Origin: Coprinus comatus
Taxonomy: Eukaryota > Basidiomycota > Agaricomycetes > Agaricales > Agaricaceae
DNA length: 64,000 bases
Direction: 5' to 3'
Assembly: GCA_034638255.1 (NCBI GenBank)
Contig: JAWPGT010000038.1
Span: 124,001 to 188,000 of the forward strand
The translations under genes were made by a program, and so were the position numbers. The notes beneath the pieces were generated by a model. The model was not told where the DNA came from, did no database searches, and worked only from the letters and a program-made list of their open reading frames with translations. How positions within the stretch are numbered: position 1 is the first letter of the stretch; the number at the start of each line of letters is the position of its first letter. This document shows, one piece after another, positions 23,337-34,755 of this stretch.

Positions 23337-26300
23337 TTAAGAAGCAATTTCCTCTCCCATCATTGCACCAAGTGTATCATTTCCATGATCTTTCGGCGCC
23401 TCATAGACAGCAAAAGCAGCCTTCTTACCATGAGCACGATCCCCATCGGCTACATTTTCTCCCAACTTATGCGATGTCCAACCCAGACCACGAGACTCGA
23501 ACACTTCAGGACTTCGGTCTAGTAACATGTTCAGATGTTCATCGCTTAAGACACTTTCTTTGCCCTCATCTGTTTCGGGTACAACGTCAATCTTCTCTCC
23601 TTCCAAACGTAACAGTTCGGAAGCCATGTCGGCCATTGTCAATTGCTTTCCACTCGGAGCCATAGAGGAAGGCATCTTGAACTTGCCTAGAGAGCATTGG
23701 TTAACATCGGCAAAAAGATAGGCTATACCATTAATCCCATACCTTTGGCAATCACCAAAGCTTCGAGCTTCTTCTTTTCTGTCGCCCGCTGCATGATCTT
23801 ATCTTCAATCGTATGTGCACTAACTAACCGATAGACAAGAACAGGTTTGGTCTGCCCTATTCGATGGGCTCTATCTTGAGCCTGTGCATCCATCTGTGGA
23901 TTCTGTCCGAGGTGTCAGCCGAAACCTTAAGAACCGAGAATCTGGATTTACCCAATCCTGATCATAAAAGATCACCGAGTCCGCTGCAGTCAAATTAATA
24001 CCTAGGCCACCTGCTCGGGTACTCAAAAGGAATATTTTTGGAGAGTCCTCAGTCGCGCTTTGGAACAAGTTCATCTGAGCACGACGTTCTTGTGGCGAGG
24101 TTGTACCATCAATACGACAGATTTTCCAACCCATGAAGTCAGTGGCCCAGTCCTAGGATGAGTATGATTAGTGCCTGTTAAAACGTTTAATGAGGATTAA
24201 AGTCACCTCAATAATATCCAACATAATCCGAAATTGACTGAAGACTAGCACACGATGACCACGTTTGAGAAGCTCTCTTAGCAATCGATCAAGAACCATC
24301 ATCTTTCCACTAGCATTTACTAGTTCAGCACCAAGAACAGGTTCATTGGTCTTTGGATCAATGGGCCAATTAAAGAGGAACGGATGCGAACAAACTTTTC
24401 GCAATTGCATGACCGTATTTTGAAGCCTCATATTATTAATAGTCTTGACTATCCCATAGTCAGTACAGAGACTGTGATACCACAAGGTAATTTCTCACCT
24501 TTAGCTTTCGTTTGGTATTCAATCGCTTTTCTCTTCCGCTCCGCTTCTTCCTCCTCCTTGCTTAGCTCTTCTTTGATGCCGCGTTCATCTATGAGCCCTT
24601 GTTCCAACTTATCAAAGTATTCCTCATCGCTTCCATCAACCCGATAGCTCTTTATCCCTACACGTTTACGTAACTTCCTGGGGGCATTACTGGGCTCAGC
24701 TTCCTCCTCCTTGTGTTCTACTACTGCTTTAGCACCGCCCTTACTTGTACCGTTATTCATCAACCAGCGTCGGATGTTCCCGTTAACGATACTTTGATAC
24801 GCTTCGTTCTGACGAACACTGAGAGGTGCATATAAGACGTACTCTTTCTTTGGTGGTAATCCACCCTTTCCGTTCTCATCATTCCCGAGAACATCTACCT
24901 TAAGTCGACGTAATAAAAAGGGTTTCAGGATAGCATGGAGAGCAGAAACAATCTGAGTGGATTGATCTGTAGGCAGCGTAGACTGCAGAGTCGGTAGATT
25001 GAACCACTCTTGAAATGAATCGAGATCGTCAAAAATATCGGGCAAGATGAAATTCATTAGCGACCACAGTTCAGAAAGGTTATTCTGTAGCGAAAAAGGT
25101 AAGATATACTTGCATCCTTGGAGTGTAGTGAGTTTCTTACATGCAAAGGTGTTCCGGTTAATATCATTCTTCCAGCACTTGAATACTTTTTTATTTCTCG
25201 CATAAGCATGCAATCCATGTTTTTCAGGCGATGTCCTTCGTCTACTACAATGTATCCCCAATTATAGCGGGTCAAGTGTATACGATCCTTGATGATCATT
25301 TCGTAGGTGGTAAGTACGATGGGAAACGATGCCCGTGGGTCCTCTTCACTATTTATTTGTGGTGTCTCTTCATCCTCGTCTTCGTCCTCGTCTTCGACTT
25401 GGCGGGAAGCGCTAGCACGACCGCGATTCGACTTTTTTACGTGACCTTTGGCCTTTTTAGCCGGTTTCTTCTTTGGCGCCGTTTTCTTCTGAGTAGCGAC
25501 CCGATCTTCGGGAGGCAACATGGTGGTACGGCGCAGTTCTGCACGTTCTGCTGGCGTACCATGGTATATACAGACGGGTATCTATAATTGAATTAGCATC
25601 TCGGAGCTTTTTGCATAAATGAGGTATACATACAGAGGGAGCAAATTTTTGATATTCGTCAAACCAGTTGTGAAGCACACTGAGAGGGCAAACGACCAGA
25701 AATGGCCTTGTATTATGTTGTTCGCGAAGATAAGCACTAAATGCTATTGTTTGCAAGGTCTTATATGCGTGTCAAAATCACTCAACGAGAAGCAACAACA
25801 CATTGACATACCTTTCCAAGACCCATTTCATCGGCTAGAATGTTTGTGAATCCCGAGAATTACAAAGAGAGCTGAAACCTACCTAGAATACCACTTATTC
25901 CATTCTGGTCGAGTGAGACCATCCATTGTAAACCCTCAAGTTGGTAATTTTTCATTCTTGCGCCCGTAACAAGCGCTGGTTGTTCAAAAGCGACATGCTC
26001 ATCAGCTTCTGTGGGCAAAGCATTTCCATTCTCGCCCTTCTTTCGCTTTGAAAGAGGGTCCTGGTCCTCTTCATCATCAATGCGTAACCTCTTTTTGCCT
26101 TTCCTTGCATTGGTCGGTTTAGCTTTCTTTGCTTTCTGAGCTTGTAAAAGTTTCGCTTTATCCTCTTCCATACGCTGATGCAGAATACTGGTATACACTG
26201 CCGACTTTTCGAGAACGAATTTCAACCTTGCCAAGCGGCGAGTAGTTATCTGTCTTTGAGGGTTAGACGGTAAATTTGGAAACTTGTATCATCTTACCTC

Positions 26301-26561
26301 GTCGCCTGCAGGCTCATTATCGTTTTCATTTATGGTATCTTCAGCAACGGCGTCAACTTCATCCTTGGCGTCGTCCTCCTTTGTTAAAATTAGATATCAA
26401 GAAATGAAAGAATTTGACATGAAACATACCTGAGGATCGTAAATATCGCTGTTTGCACATGATGAGGCATGGTTTGGGGGTGATGAAGCAGAAGTACTGG
26501 CTGGCGCCGACGAGAATCTTGATACTGGCGATGGAGATTGTCGGGAGGATGGCGAGCTCAT
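23337..26561 (-). CDS. SNF2-family chromatin remodeller, LSH/HELLS/Irc5 type
   Basis: Starts [17 protein letters not shown]. An acidic, Lys-rich N-terminus is followed by the helicase motor: [15 protein letters not shown] (Q/Ia region), motif I split by an intron ([15 protein letters not shown]), [26 protein letters not shown], motif [12 protein letters not shown] (DEGH), [65 protein letters not shown] and the last motif [10 protein letters not shown] long charged insertion splits lobe 1 after the HGTP region, as in Lsh/Irc5 relatives. These ATP-driven enzymes act in the nucleus and influence DNA methylation, recombination and heterochromatin. All motifs look intact. The C-terminus contains [11 protein letters not shown]. 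Confidence 0.9.
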
Positions 26562-26792
26562 TCTGGTCGGTATAATGATGGCTAAGGCCTAGGGCGCGAC
26601 ACGACCCTAATATGTCTGCAACACCAGTTGACCTGCCCTGAGCTACTCGCACGTGATAGAACTCAGATCGGGTTAGTCCGAAGTTGGTCCGAGTCAACTC
26701 TAAAGTCAAACTTTTTCTTAACACTAAAGTACTGACAGACGTTGGCAGAAGAAAACTAACTGTACAATTTAAACATCAAAACATTATACAAA

Positions 26793-28466
26793 CTAATTTT
26801 TTACCGATGAATTTGACACAAATGTAACATCAGCCTGAGCCTTTTTGAATTCCCCAACGCTTTCCCGGAATTTCTTACTCGCAAAATCAATCGCCTTTCC
26901 CAATTGATCCTCCATTTCTTTACTGCGTTCTTCCGAACTCCCATAACTTCTATACGGAGTCTTCCCAAATACATTCCACCATTCACCAGAAAATGGATGT
27001 CCGGGAGCACCAATATATCCCCAAGGTTTCGCAGTTGGTGGTTGAACATATGGATTGAGTACCTCAACTACGGAAGGGTTCACTGGTCCAGTGAAATGAA
27101 CAATAGCAGGATCATCCATTTCTTTCATCTCCATCTTCGATCTTTCTGGTGAGGGGTACCGAGCATAGGTTCCAAGACCTTGTCCGTTCCATTGCAAAGA
27201 AAAAGGAACCCAATCTTTGAAATGAATATTCAATACATCTTGATCCCGAAATTTAACATCTTTCATCTCTCTCCCCTTTCGTCGGAGTACCTCGCTCAAT
27301 TCACGTATCTTGGTTAAATTCATGAGCATGACCCCAGCATTGAAATAAGGATGTTTCTCGTTCGGGTCGTGTCCCATAGGATGACCAACGTCCTGGACAG
27401 CACCGATCGCCCTATCACCAAGATCAGACTCCCATAATGGAGTAAGGTCCTTGCGAACAAGGGTGTCTGCATCAAGGTACAATACACGTTCAATCGGGAG
27501 GACGGTATCAAGATCGAGCTTGGCCCAGATAGGACCCAACTCGACCGCAATACTGTTCTGAGGAAGAGGTAGGAATGTCAATGTGACCCCGTCTGATCTT
27601 GGCAAAGATTGGCGTAACAACGCTTTGTCTTCTTCGGTCAAGCCCCCACAGTCAACTATATAGATGGAGATACGTCCAGGAGTACAGTCAACCGCACTGT
27701 AAATGGTAGCTGCGGCAGACCTGACGTAGGATGAGTCGATGGCGAGAGCGATGTTAATCCCATAACCTAACGCATCCTTCAATCGACTTCTATCTTTTCC
27801 CGGAACAAGAAATCCTATCCGCATATCCACAATCTTCCTCAACACAACCTGATAACACTCTTCTCCAGTAAGCTTTTCATACTCTCCTTCATGAAGTTTT
27901 AAAAATCCCTCTATCCCTCTTCTCGGATGATGAGCACTATTCTCTGGTTGACTATCCCAATGATAATCATCAAAAATCATAATAGCACCTTTCCTCGCCA
28001 ACCTCCAACATAACTCCCCATCCAAAAAGGTGTCATCAGCTTCATGTGAACCATCAACATAAATCCAATCATAACCTGGTTCCTTCTCTTCCATCTCCTC
28101 CTCTAACAACATCATCAAAGCTGGAAAACTAAACTGAGCCAAAATACGATAAAATTTGTTGTTTCCACTACCAGCCGCAACACTAAGGTTATGTTGAATT
28201 TTCGCATAACGTTCTCTTCCTGCTGCAGTTTCCAAGAGGTCAAAATGGTCGATACAGACAATGGATCCTGTAGGATTACATAGATGTGAGAGGAGATGGA
28301 CAGCGGAACGACCTTCCCATGAGCCGATTTCTAGTACTCGAGGTGAAGAACAACGATTTTTGATGGAAGTAATAAAGGGTTCCCAATTTTGGATATTATG
28401 AGAAAACCAGTCTTGAGTGAGTGTAAAGTTATATGGCGACTCGGTGGAGAGGGATTGAGCCTTCAT
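26793..28466 (-). CDS. Fusion: class I methyltransferase + GT8 glycosyltransferase (copy A)
   Basis: One open frame of 557 codons. Residues about 40-215 are a Methyltransf_24-like SAM methyltransferase: VLEIGSWEGRSAVHLLS (motif I), SIVCIDHFDLL, and DWIYVDGSHEADD followed by AIMIFDDYHW, the Asp/His metal-site pattern of this group. Residues about 235-500 are GT8 (glycogenin/galactinol-synthase fold): RVLYLDADTLV (DxD), YFNAGVMLMNL, RDQDVLNIHF, IVHFTGPVNP and KPWGYIG. No signal peptide or membrane segment is seen, so it is probably cytosolic. The methyltransferase half looks active here, unlike its paralogue at 34.8 kb. Donor sugar and acceptor cannot be told. It sits 3' to the epimerase-GT fusion on the same strand. 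Confidence 0.85.
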   Translation of the reverse strand: MKAQSLSTESPYNFTLTQDWFSHNIQNWEPFITSIKNRCSSPRVLEIGSWEGRSAVHLLSHLCNPTGSIVCIDHFDLLETAAGRERYAKIQHNLSVAAGSGNNKFYRILAQFSFPALMMLLEEEMEEKEPGYDWIYVDGSHEADDTFLDGELCWRLARKGAIMIFDDYHWDSQPENSAHHPRRGIEGFLKLHEGEYEKLTGEECYQVVLRKIVDMRIGFLVPGKDRSRLKDALGYGINIALAIDSSYVRSAAATIYSAVDCTPGRISIYIVDCGGLTEEDKALLRQSLPRSDGVTLTFLPLPQNSIAVELGPIWAKLDLDTVLPIERVLYLDADTLVRKDLTPLWESDLGDRAIGAVQDVGHPMGHDPNEKHPYFNAGVMLMNLTKIRELSEVLRRKGREMKDVKFRDQDVLNIHFKDWVPFSLQWNGQGLGTYARYPSPERSKMEMKEMDDPAIVHFTGPVNPSVVEVLNPYVQPPTAKPWGYIGAPGHPFSGEWWNVFGKTPYRSYGSSEERSKEMEDQLGKAIDFASKKFRESVGEFKKAQADVTFVSNSSVKN

Positions 28467-29095
28467 CGAGGACGCTCGGCTGGACTGTGTGTGTTAGGGC
28501 TAGCTAGGGGATAGCTGGAGGGTATAGTGTGGTGGAGGGTGGGGAAATGATGTTATTGCCACACTATCCTCGAACTTTACTACCTTAGGTGAGTGAGTGA
28601 GACTTACTAGTCGTATTCCTCCATTCAAACTCCAACAAAGTAGAAAGACGGAATTACATTCACGGTCTCGCTCCATCCAGAAGCGCAACATAAAATACTG
28701 GCCAATACAGACCTTTGAGGGTGATAATAAACTTAGGTGTGGGATTCAATACTCAGAAGTAAAACTTCGAAATGGTTAGAATCTGGCTGCGCTTTGATGC
28801 CAAGTCAGCCGAATAACTTCGAACGGGGAAGACTAGGCCTTCAAGGAAGCCTAGCCACTCAGGAGTCAGAGCCACCGACAGAATATGATAGAAATAGATT
28901 GAACGGCGACTTGAGGTACTACGCGGGCGTTAAAACTCGCTGGTCCATAGTTTTTGATATTCAGAAATTTACAAGTATTTCAAAGACAATATATCACATA
29001 TGTATGATTTTCACAAAAGATTTCGATATCATGAATCACGATAACATATACAACTACAAGAGACCATCCAACATTCTTCTTTTCTTTCAAAAGCA
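28467..29095. other. Intergenic, promoter side of copy A
   Basis: About 630 bp with short open frames only; probable promoter of the methyltransferase-GT8 gene and 3' flank of the epimerase fusion. No gene is seen. Confidence 0.4.
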
Positions 29096-32000
29096 TTAGA
29101 ACATAACCCTCCAATTCCAAACGAGCATCAAAACAAAAATGAGCAAAAATCGTTCAACCGAATTTCTTCTCTCTTCCATCCTTGGTCCATTTCCTACTCT
29201 CCCAACAAACCAATCAAATCTTCTCCCCAAGCTACCCCACTCCTTTCTATCAACAATTCCACGCAATCTACCAAATTCACTGAACATCCTGATGAACGAA
29301 CTCTCAACAACAGCAAAAAACAACCTAAATCGGAATCTTCCCTTTCGCAAAGTCGTGTTAATCGCATTTGTTCGTTCTGGATGACGAAGTAAATGCCTCC
29401 AGATGTCATGAATAACATTTGCCACCATCGTCATAAAGATAAACTCCACCATAAACATGAGAGTGGACCCAGTATTCTGTAGAGGTATTGTTAGTGGTAT
29501 TAACATTGCGAGTCCAATACATTCTGTACTATTAGGCGCGTAATCCCAATAGCTCAAATGCGGATAGGCAGCAATTAAATGACCATCTCCAACGCTCCAC
29601 AAATAAAAACGCCAATATGAACGACGTCCGGAGTTCCACCATGGATGGGTTACAGTTACCGTAGGTGCCGCAATAAAAGTCCTCGTATTCGTTTTATTTC
29701 CATTTTCTTCAAGCTCGTTTGTAGTTCTCGGTGAGTCGGATGATGGAACAATGCAAGAAGGGACAAACGGAGAAGGAAGTGCAATGGATGCCTCGCGTTG
29801 TTTGAGACAATAATCAATGTCCTCTCCGCCCCCTGTCTTCGGATAGACAAGAGAGAAACGCGTGACCGGAACAGAAGTCAAAACACGGTTGCAAGAGTTT
29901 GATAAGTGTATATCCTGTTTATCCCTAGAGGTTGTAGAAGAAGAATCTGCCCATGACAGTAAGGACCGCCTCGAAACAAGGTTAGCAGTTACTCCCCAAG
30001 GAATATCCATCCCAATCTTAGTGGCAATATCCCAGAAATACGTAACTCCTGCCAGGTGTACAGCAGTTGTGAATATTTCATGAGAGGGAGGGAATTGAGT
30101 ATTGCCGACAAAACCTGCGGCCATGGGATTCGCATCAATGTACTTGGCAAGTTCATGTATGAGATTCCGAGCAGGAATGACGTCATCATCGAGAAAGTGT
30201 ACCCAATCAGCCGAAGACTCAGATAGTCCTCGATTGCGAGAATAAGGTGCACCACGGTTCGTTTCGTTGACACGAATACGGATGCTTGGATCTGCCGAAT
30301 GAGAATGAAGTAAGGTAGGAATGTGGGGGGATTCCGGATTGTCAACAATCACGATGCGATTCAGAGAAACATTGTCTGGCGCCTCGAGTGAAAGAATATT
30401 ATCTAAAATTGGAAGGCAGACGCGATAGCAAGGAATAATGATGTCAATGGTGGTTTTTTGATATCGTGAGATCTGCGTGAGGTCGATACCTTGAGTTTCA
30501 CAAAGCCATAATGAGATGGTATTAGACGCAGTAGCCAGAAGTTCCAAGGACCAGTCACGGGTGTGTTGCTTCATATAACGAGCATCGACTGAACCTCCAA
30601 TGACATTTGTGAGGCGACACGGAAACATAACTGAGGCACCCCAACGACGATACAACTGGAAAAGAAAGGGGTCTCCGTCCTGATTGATAAATACATCGGG
30701 AATTACTTCACCATTGAAAATATCCATGTGGGTTTTATGAATGATCGGGAACGTTGGCATACCGGGAAAGGATTGGTCTGTGAACGCAACACATCCTACA
30801 CCATGAGGGAGCCTGGTGCTTTGGGCAATGGAAGCAAATTGATGGTCCGCCTTTCGCATCCATCCTTCATCTTGTATAATAATGTCATCTCCCACAAGCA
30901 CATAATAATCGCATTTGTCTTCATAAGCTCTGCGAGCACAATCTCTCCAGATACTGCATACATGGCCCTTGGGGAAATTACAAAGGACAAGCCGAATATG
31001 AGATTCGGGGATTCCAGCATCCAAGAGAACCTGATAAGCCACATTTCCATGTCGAAGATAATCATCGTCCTCGTCAATTGCAAGATAGATTCTGTATGTG
31101 TAGACTGGATGAGAAAGGGAGTTTGTATCCCTCCAAGTGGTATCCTGGAAGGAAACTATGAATTTCCTGAGATTTTCAAGACAAGCGCTGGGGTCGCTCG
31201 AACCGCGTGAGGTTATGGGAAGAAGAATACCGTACGTAATTCCTTCGGCAGACAAATGAACCAACCGGCTTGATAGAAATGAATCAAGCACCTTTCTTCT
31301 AAGCTGAGTATCCGTATAGGAATTCAACAAGTGCGCCATATCCGCTTTCAACCAACCGCAGGTCTCCAACATGCCGTCTTCAAGAGAGGTGGATGGTTGC
31401 CACGCCAGGATGTCTCGAGCGTGTTCGTTATTTGAACTTCGCGAAACAACTCCCAATGGCTTGGTCGTATCATATGTAAAAATAACTTCTGACTCGTCCA
31501 GTCCTGCGCAACGGAGGGCAATTCTAGCCAATTGAGAGATTGTGACAGATCTATCAGAACCAATGTTTACAGGTCCAGGATCTGTACATGAAGTAAGCAA
31601 CAGCTTGAGTGTGGCGTCGACGGCATCGTCGATGTAAAGGAAGCTTCGGCGTTGGGTCCCGCCACCCCAAATCTCAAAATTCGGTTTTTCACCAAATTCC
31701 TTGACGAGGTGTGAGCATGCCAAAGCTTTTCTCAAGAATGCCGCCGGAGCTTTCTCACGGCCATTGTTCCAAACTCCACGTGGACCAAATACATTATGAA
31801 ACCGAGCAATGCGTACTTGAATCCGGTCAGAGTCATATTGCGTTAGCAATAACTCAGAACTGAGCTTCTCCAAGCCATAAAGCCCTTGAGGAGAGGGAGC
31901 ACCGCTATCAAAGACACTATCCTCTCGGAGGGAGATATCCTGGTCAGAACTCTGGAGAGCTTCGGGATAAACACAGGCCGAGGACGCATAGAAAATTCGA

Positions 32001-32415
32001 GAAACGCTATTGCCAGGCATCGAGATGACTTTGAGCAAATTTTGCACCATCGCATGATTCTGCTCATAGATCACAGAATCATTGGCCGAATGAATAGTTC
32101 CCATTCCCCCCATCGTGGCAGCGAAATGCATAACAATATCGATACCTCGAAGGGCGGTAACGCATGTTGAAAAACTGCAGAGGTTCCCGTGGATAAATTC
32201 GTGGCAAATGGGGACGATCCCAAACGGCGATACATGATTAATATCTATGATTTTTACACGATAATTGGGAAAATTGTCGAAAAGTCGTTTTGCGACATGA
32301 GAACCCTAGTCAGATTCATGAGTGAGATATGACTCAACAGACTCGAGGAATGTGCATTATTACTGACTATAAACCCATGCCCTCCAGTAATGAGGACGGT
32401 GCTGGTGGGATTCAT
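29096..32415 (-). CDS. Fusion: GDP-mannose-epimerase-like SDR + GT-A domain + GT2 + membrane helices
   Basis: Two exons (32368-32415, 29096-32305) encode 1085 residues. Residues 1-340 are an extended SDR most like GDP-mannose 3,5-epimerase: ITGGHGFIGSHV (NAD site, intron inside), MHFAATMGGMGTIHS, YASSACVYPE, catalytic YGLEK (Tyr159/Lys163), FHNVFGPRGVWNNGREKAPA. Residues about 370-625 form a GT-A-like domain with VGDDIIIQDEGW and TNVIGGSVDARY. Residues about 635-860 are GT2: TIDIIIPCYRV, HFLDDDVIPARN and GGGEDIDYC. Hydrophobic helices follow near 942-990 and at the C-terminus. It could make and transfer an epimerised hexose at a membrane, but substrate and product are inference. It lies between the two methyltransferase-GT8 paralogues. 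Confidence 0.85.
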
Positions 32416-32816
32416 GATGGCAAACTGTACTATGCAATCGAGACTCCGGAGTCTATAAATGAGTAGATGTCCACTTACCATGAATGGTGGACTTGGGAAC
32501 CTTTCGTCACTTGAACCCTAAAAGAAGATATTCCTGTGCGAGAAGTTCTATAAATGATAACACAACGGTTGAGAAAGAGATTGCCATAAAAATAAGCATA
32601 GGATTTAGTTACAAGCGACCCTGTTGGAAGAGTTTAGAATTGGAGTTTTTTATAATTGGGCATATGGCTAATCATTATGTGTATTCTACCAAGAAAAAAG
32701 GAATTCATTAGATATTTGAAGATAAAGGGTCTCCACAGCTTAAGATAAGTCACCAAACAGTGTGGCAGTGGCGCCTTCTGAATGAATATACCAGAGAAAT
32801 GATAAAAGGAAGGAGG
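32416..32816. other. Intergenic
   Basis: About 400 bp between the epimerase fusion and the F-box gene; promoter of the former. No gene is seen. Confidence 0.4.
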
Positions 32817-34524
32817 TCATCCGAAGTAATAGATTTGAAATGTAACAGGGTCCGTTGACTGAAAGTCGCATGAGATTCTCTTCGGGGAACGTAGGTAGGA
32901 GAATAGACCAACCGATTTGAATCGACTCATAAGGCAAACACCATTCATCATCATGCCTGCTGAAAGCTCAGGGATCAAAGACAGAACCTCCACAGATTGG
33001 AGATTTCCGGGAACTTCAACTGCAAGAATACCAAGCGTACCGTGTGATTCAGTCAATTGCAAATGTGTGGGAGCACTGTTCGCATTGTTCATGCGAACGT
33101 TGTGCTCATGCAGGTGGTGGGGGTTGAAGGAAAGGATAGAAACCACATGTTCGTCCTGCAGGTCGATAAATCGCTGGCCATGACAGGCGGTAATATACTC
33201 AGAGAATTTTGTAGACCAAGAACAAACATCCGGTGTCCAATCTTGCCAAGGTATTATTTGACAATTTGAGGTGGACCATGTAGACTCGGTGGGTAGTCGG
33301 TTAATGATCGACTTCCTGTGACACTGCATTGTAAGCGGCCCAATGTAGTCATCGTTTTCTACAACTACTATATCCCATGAGAGTAGAATCAGACCATCAT
33401 CAGGTCGTTCCCTAAACGGTCGTGCTGGTGATGTGTACTTCGGGAATGAAGCACGGCCAGTTGGGTGAGGTGATGAATAAAATTGAACAGCTTTCATTGA
33501 CAGGCCTGGATGTAGGGGAGGAAGGCCCATACGACAGATGTATTCAATTAGTTTGCCAGGTGAGGGTATGATGTAATAGATATCAAGATATCTGTCCTCA
33601 TCGTGCGGATGCAAGAATAGATCGTCTCGAAGAAGAACAAGTCCCAGGTTAGAAACTGGGGTTGGAGCCTACGTCTTATGTTATCATTCGGTTTAAATAA
33701 GCAACTGAATAAGAAAATAGCTCCAACTCACGGCTATGCTTAATCCCGTTTTCCATTCGTATATGTAAAGGCAAAACCAGGAGGTAGATATTTGCAATAT
33801 CATGATCAAGTTCTCCCCAGCAATTTCGAGATTTACATCCAAGATCGGAAATTCTGGACGCTCAAGTTCGATTTGAATTCCGTCCTTGTTAGCCAGAGGA
33901 TGGCGATTTCCAGTCGAATGTTGAAAAAGGTGGATGCGAATTTCTAAATTCGAGTGAGAAGACGCTACATTGCTGTACACCAAAGACTTCGGTTACGAGT
34001 GACAAATGATGTGCATTATGTACGTACCTTGAAACACATGCGAGGAGATCATTTTCTTCAATACAAGTAGCAAAGTCGATCATGCCATCAACGTAGAATA
34101 AGGTCCAATGGTCTTCACAATTAGGATCATCCTTTTCACTAGGAATTCGATAGGATTGCACGCCGTTAGGAGAACAATCTTGGGCTGGTGCCATTCCAAG
34201 TAGAATATATTCATCACCAACCTCATATTGGTATGATATCGGTTGAGGTGGTGAGATAGATGATATGTAAGAAGGTTCAAAGGATAACCATCGTTGTTCA
34301 CGTTCCAAGAGTTTTTCCAAACGATCACGAATCGGCAAAGTGCACAATGGATTATCATCGACGCCTGCTAACTGACATTGAAAGGCATATTGTAGCTTGA
34401 TGGATTCTTCATAGATTTTGTGCAAACGACGATTAACAACCTTCACCGCACCGGCATCTTTCACTTCCAAATTGACAAGGATATCAACCAGAATCTCGGT
34501 GGGAAGAGCGAGGAAAAGTGACAT
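32817..34524 (-). CDS. F-box protein (second, unrelated to the 6-8 kb one)
   Basis: Three exons. The start MSLFLALPTEILVDILVNLE leads straight into the F-box; an upstream in-frame Met at 34584 gives a longer, less likely N-terminus. The F-box is followed by VVNRRLHKIYEESIKLQY, the usual fungal F-box continuation. The C-terminal 400 residues are beta-rich (QIELERPEFPILDVNLEIAG, TSWFCLYIYEWKTG, GLILLSWDIVVVENDDY), resembling the propeller-like tails of many Agaricomycete F-box proteins. Introns run about 33973-34027, with an AAG/GTACGT donor, and about 33669-33730. The protein would be an SCF adaptor with unknown target. Confidence 0.8.
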
Positions 34525-34755
34525 AGAGTTGAAAACAAAAAGCGCTTGCGCCCTACATGCAGGTATATGCCGTACAAATAACACGTGATAAAATTGAATA
34601 GATCATGACGTTGCGTCGTAGACTACCAGACAAATGCCTGGCATCTCGAATCTGAAATAGGATGCAGTTCCATCAGGTTAAACTTATCCTACGCTTTTGA
34701 GAAATCACTTGAAAAATAATTGGAACTTCAAGTACTACTCATTAACTGATTCTTA

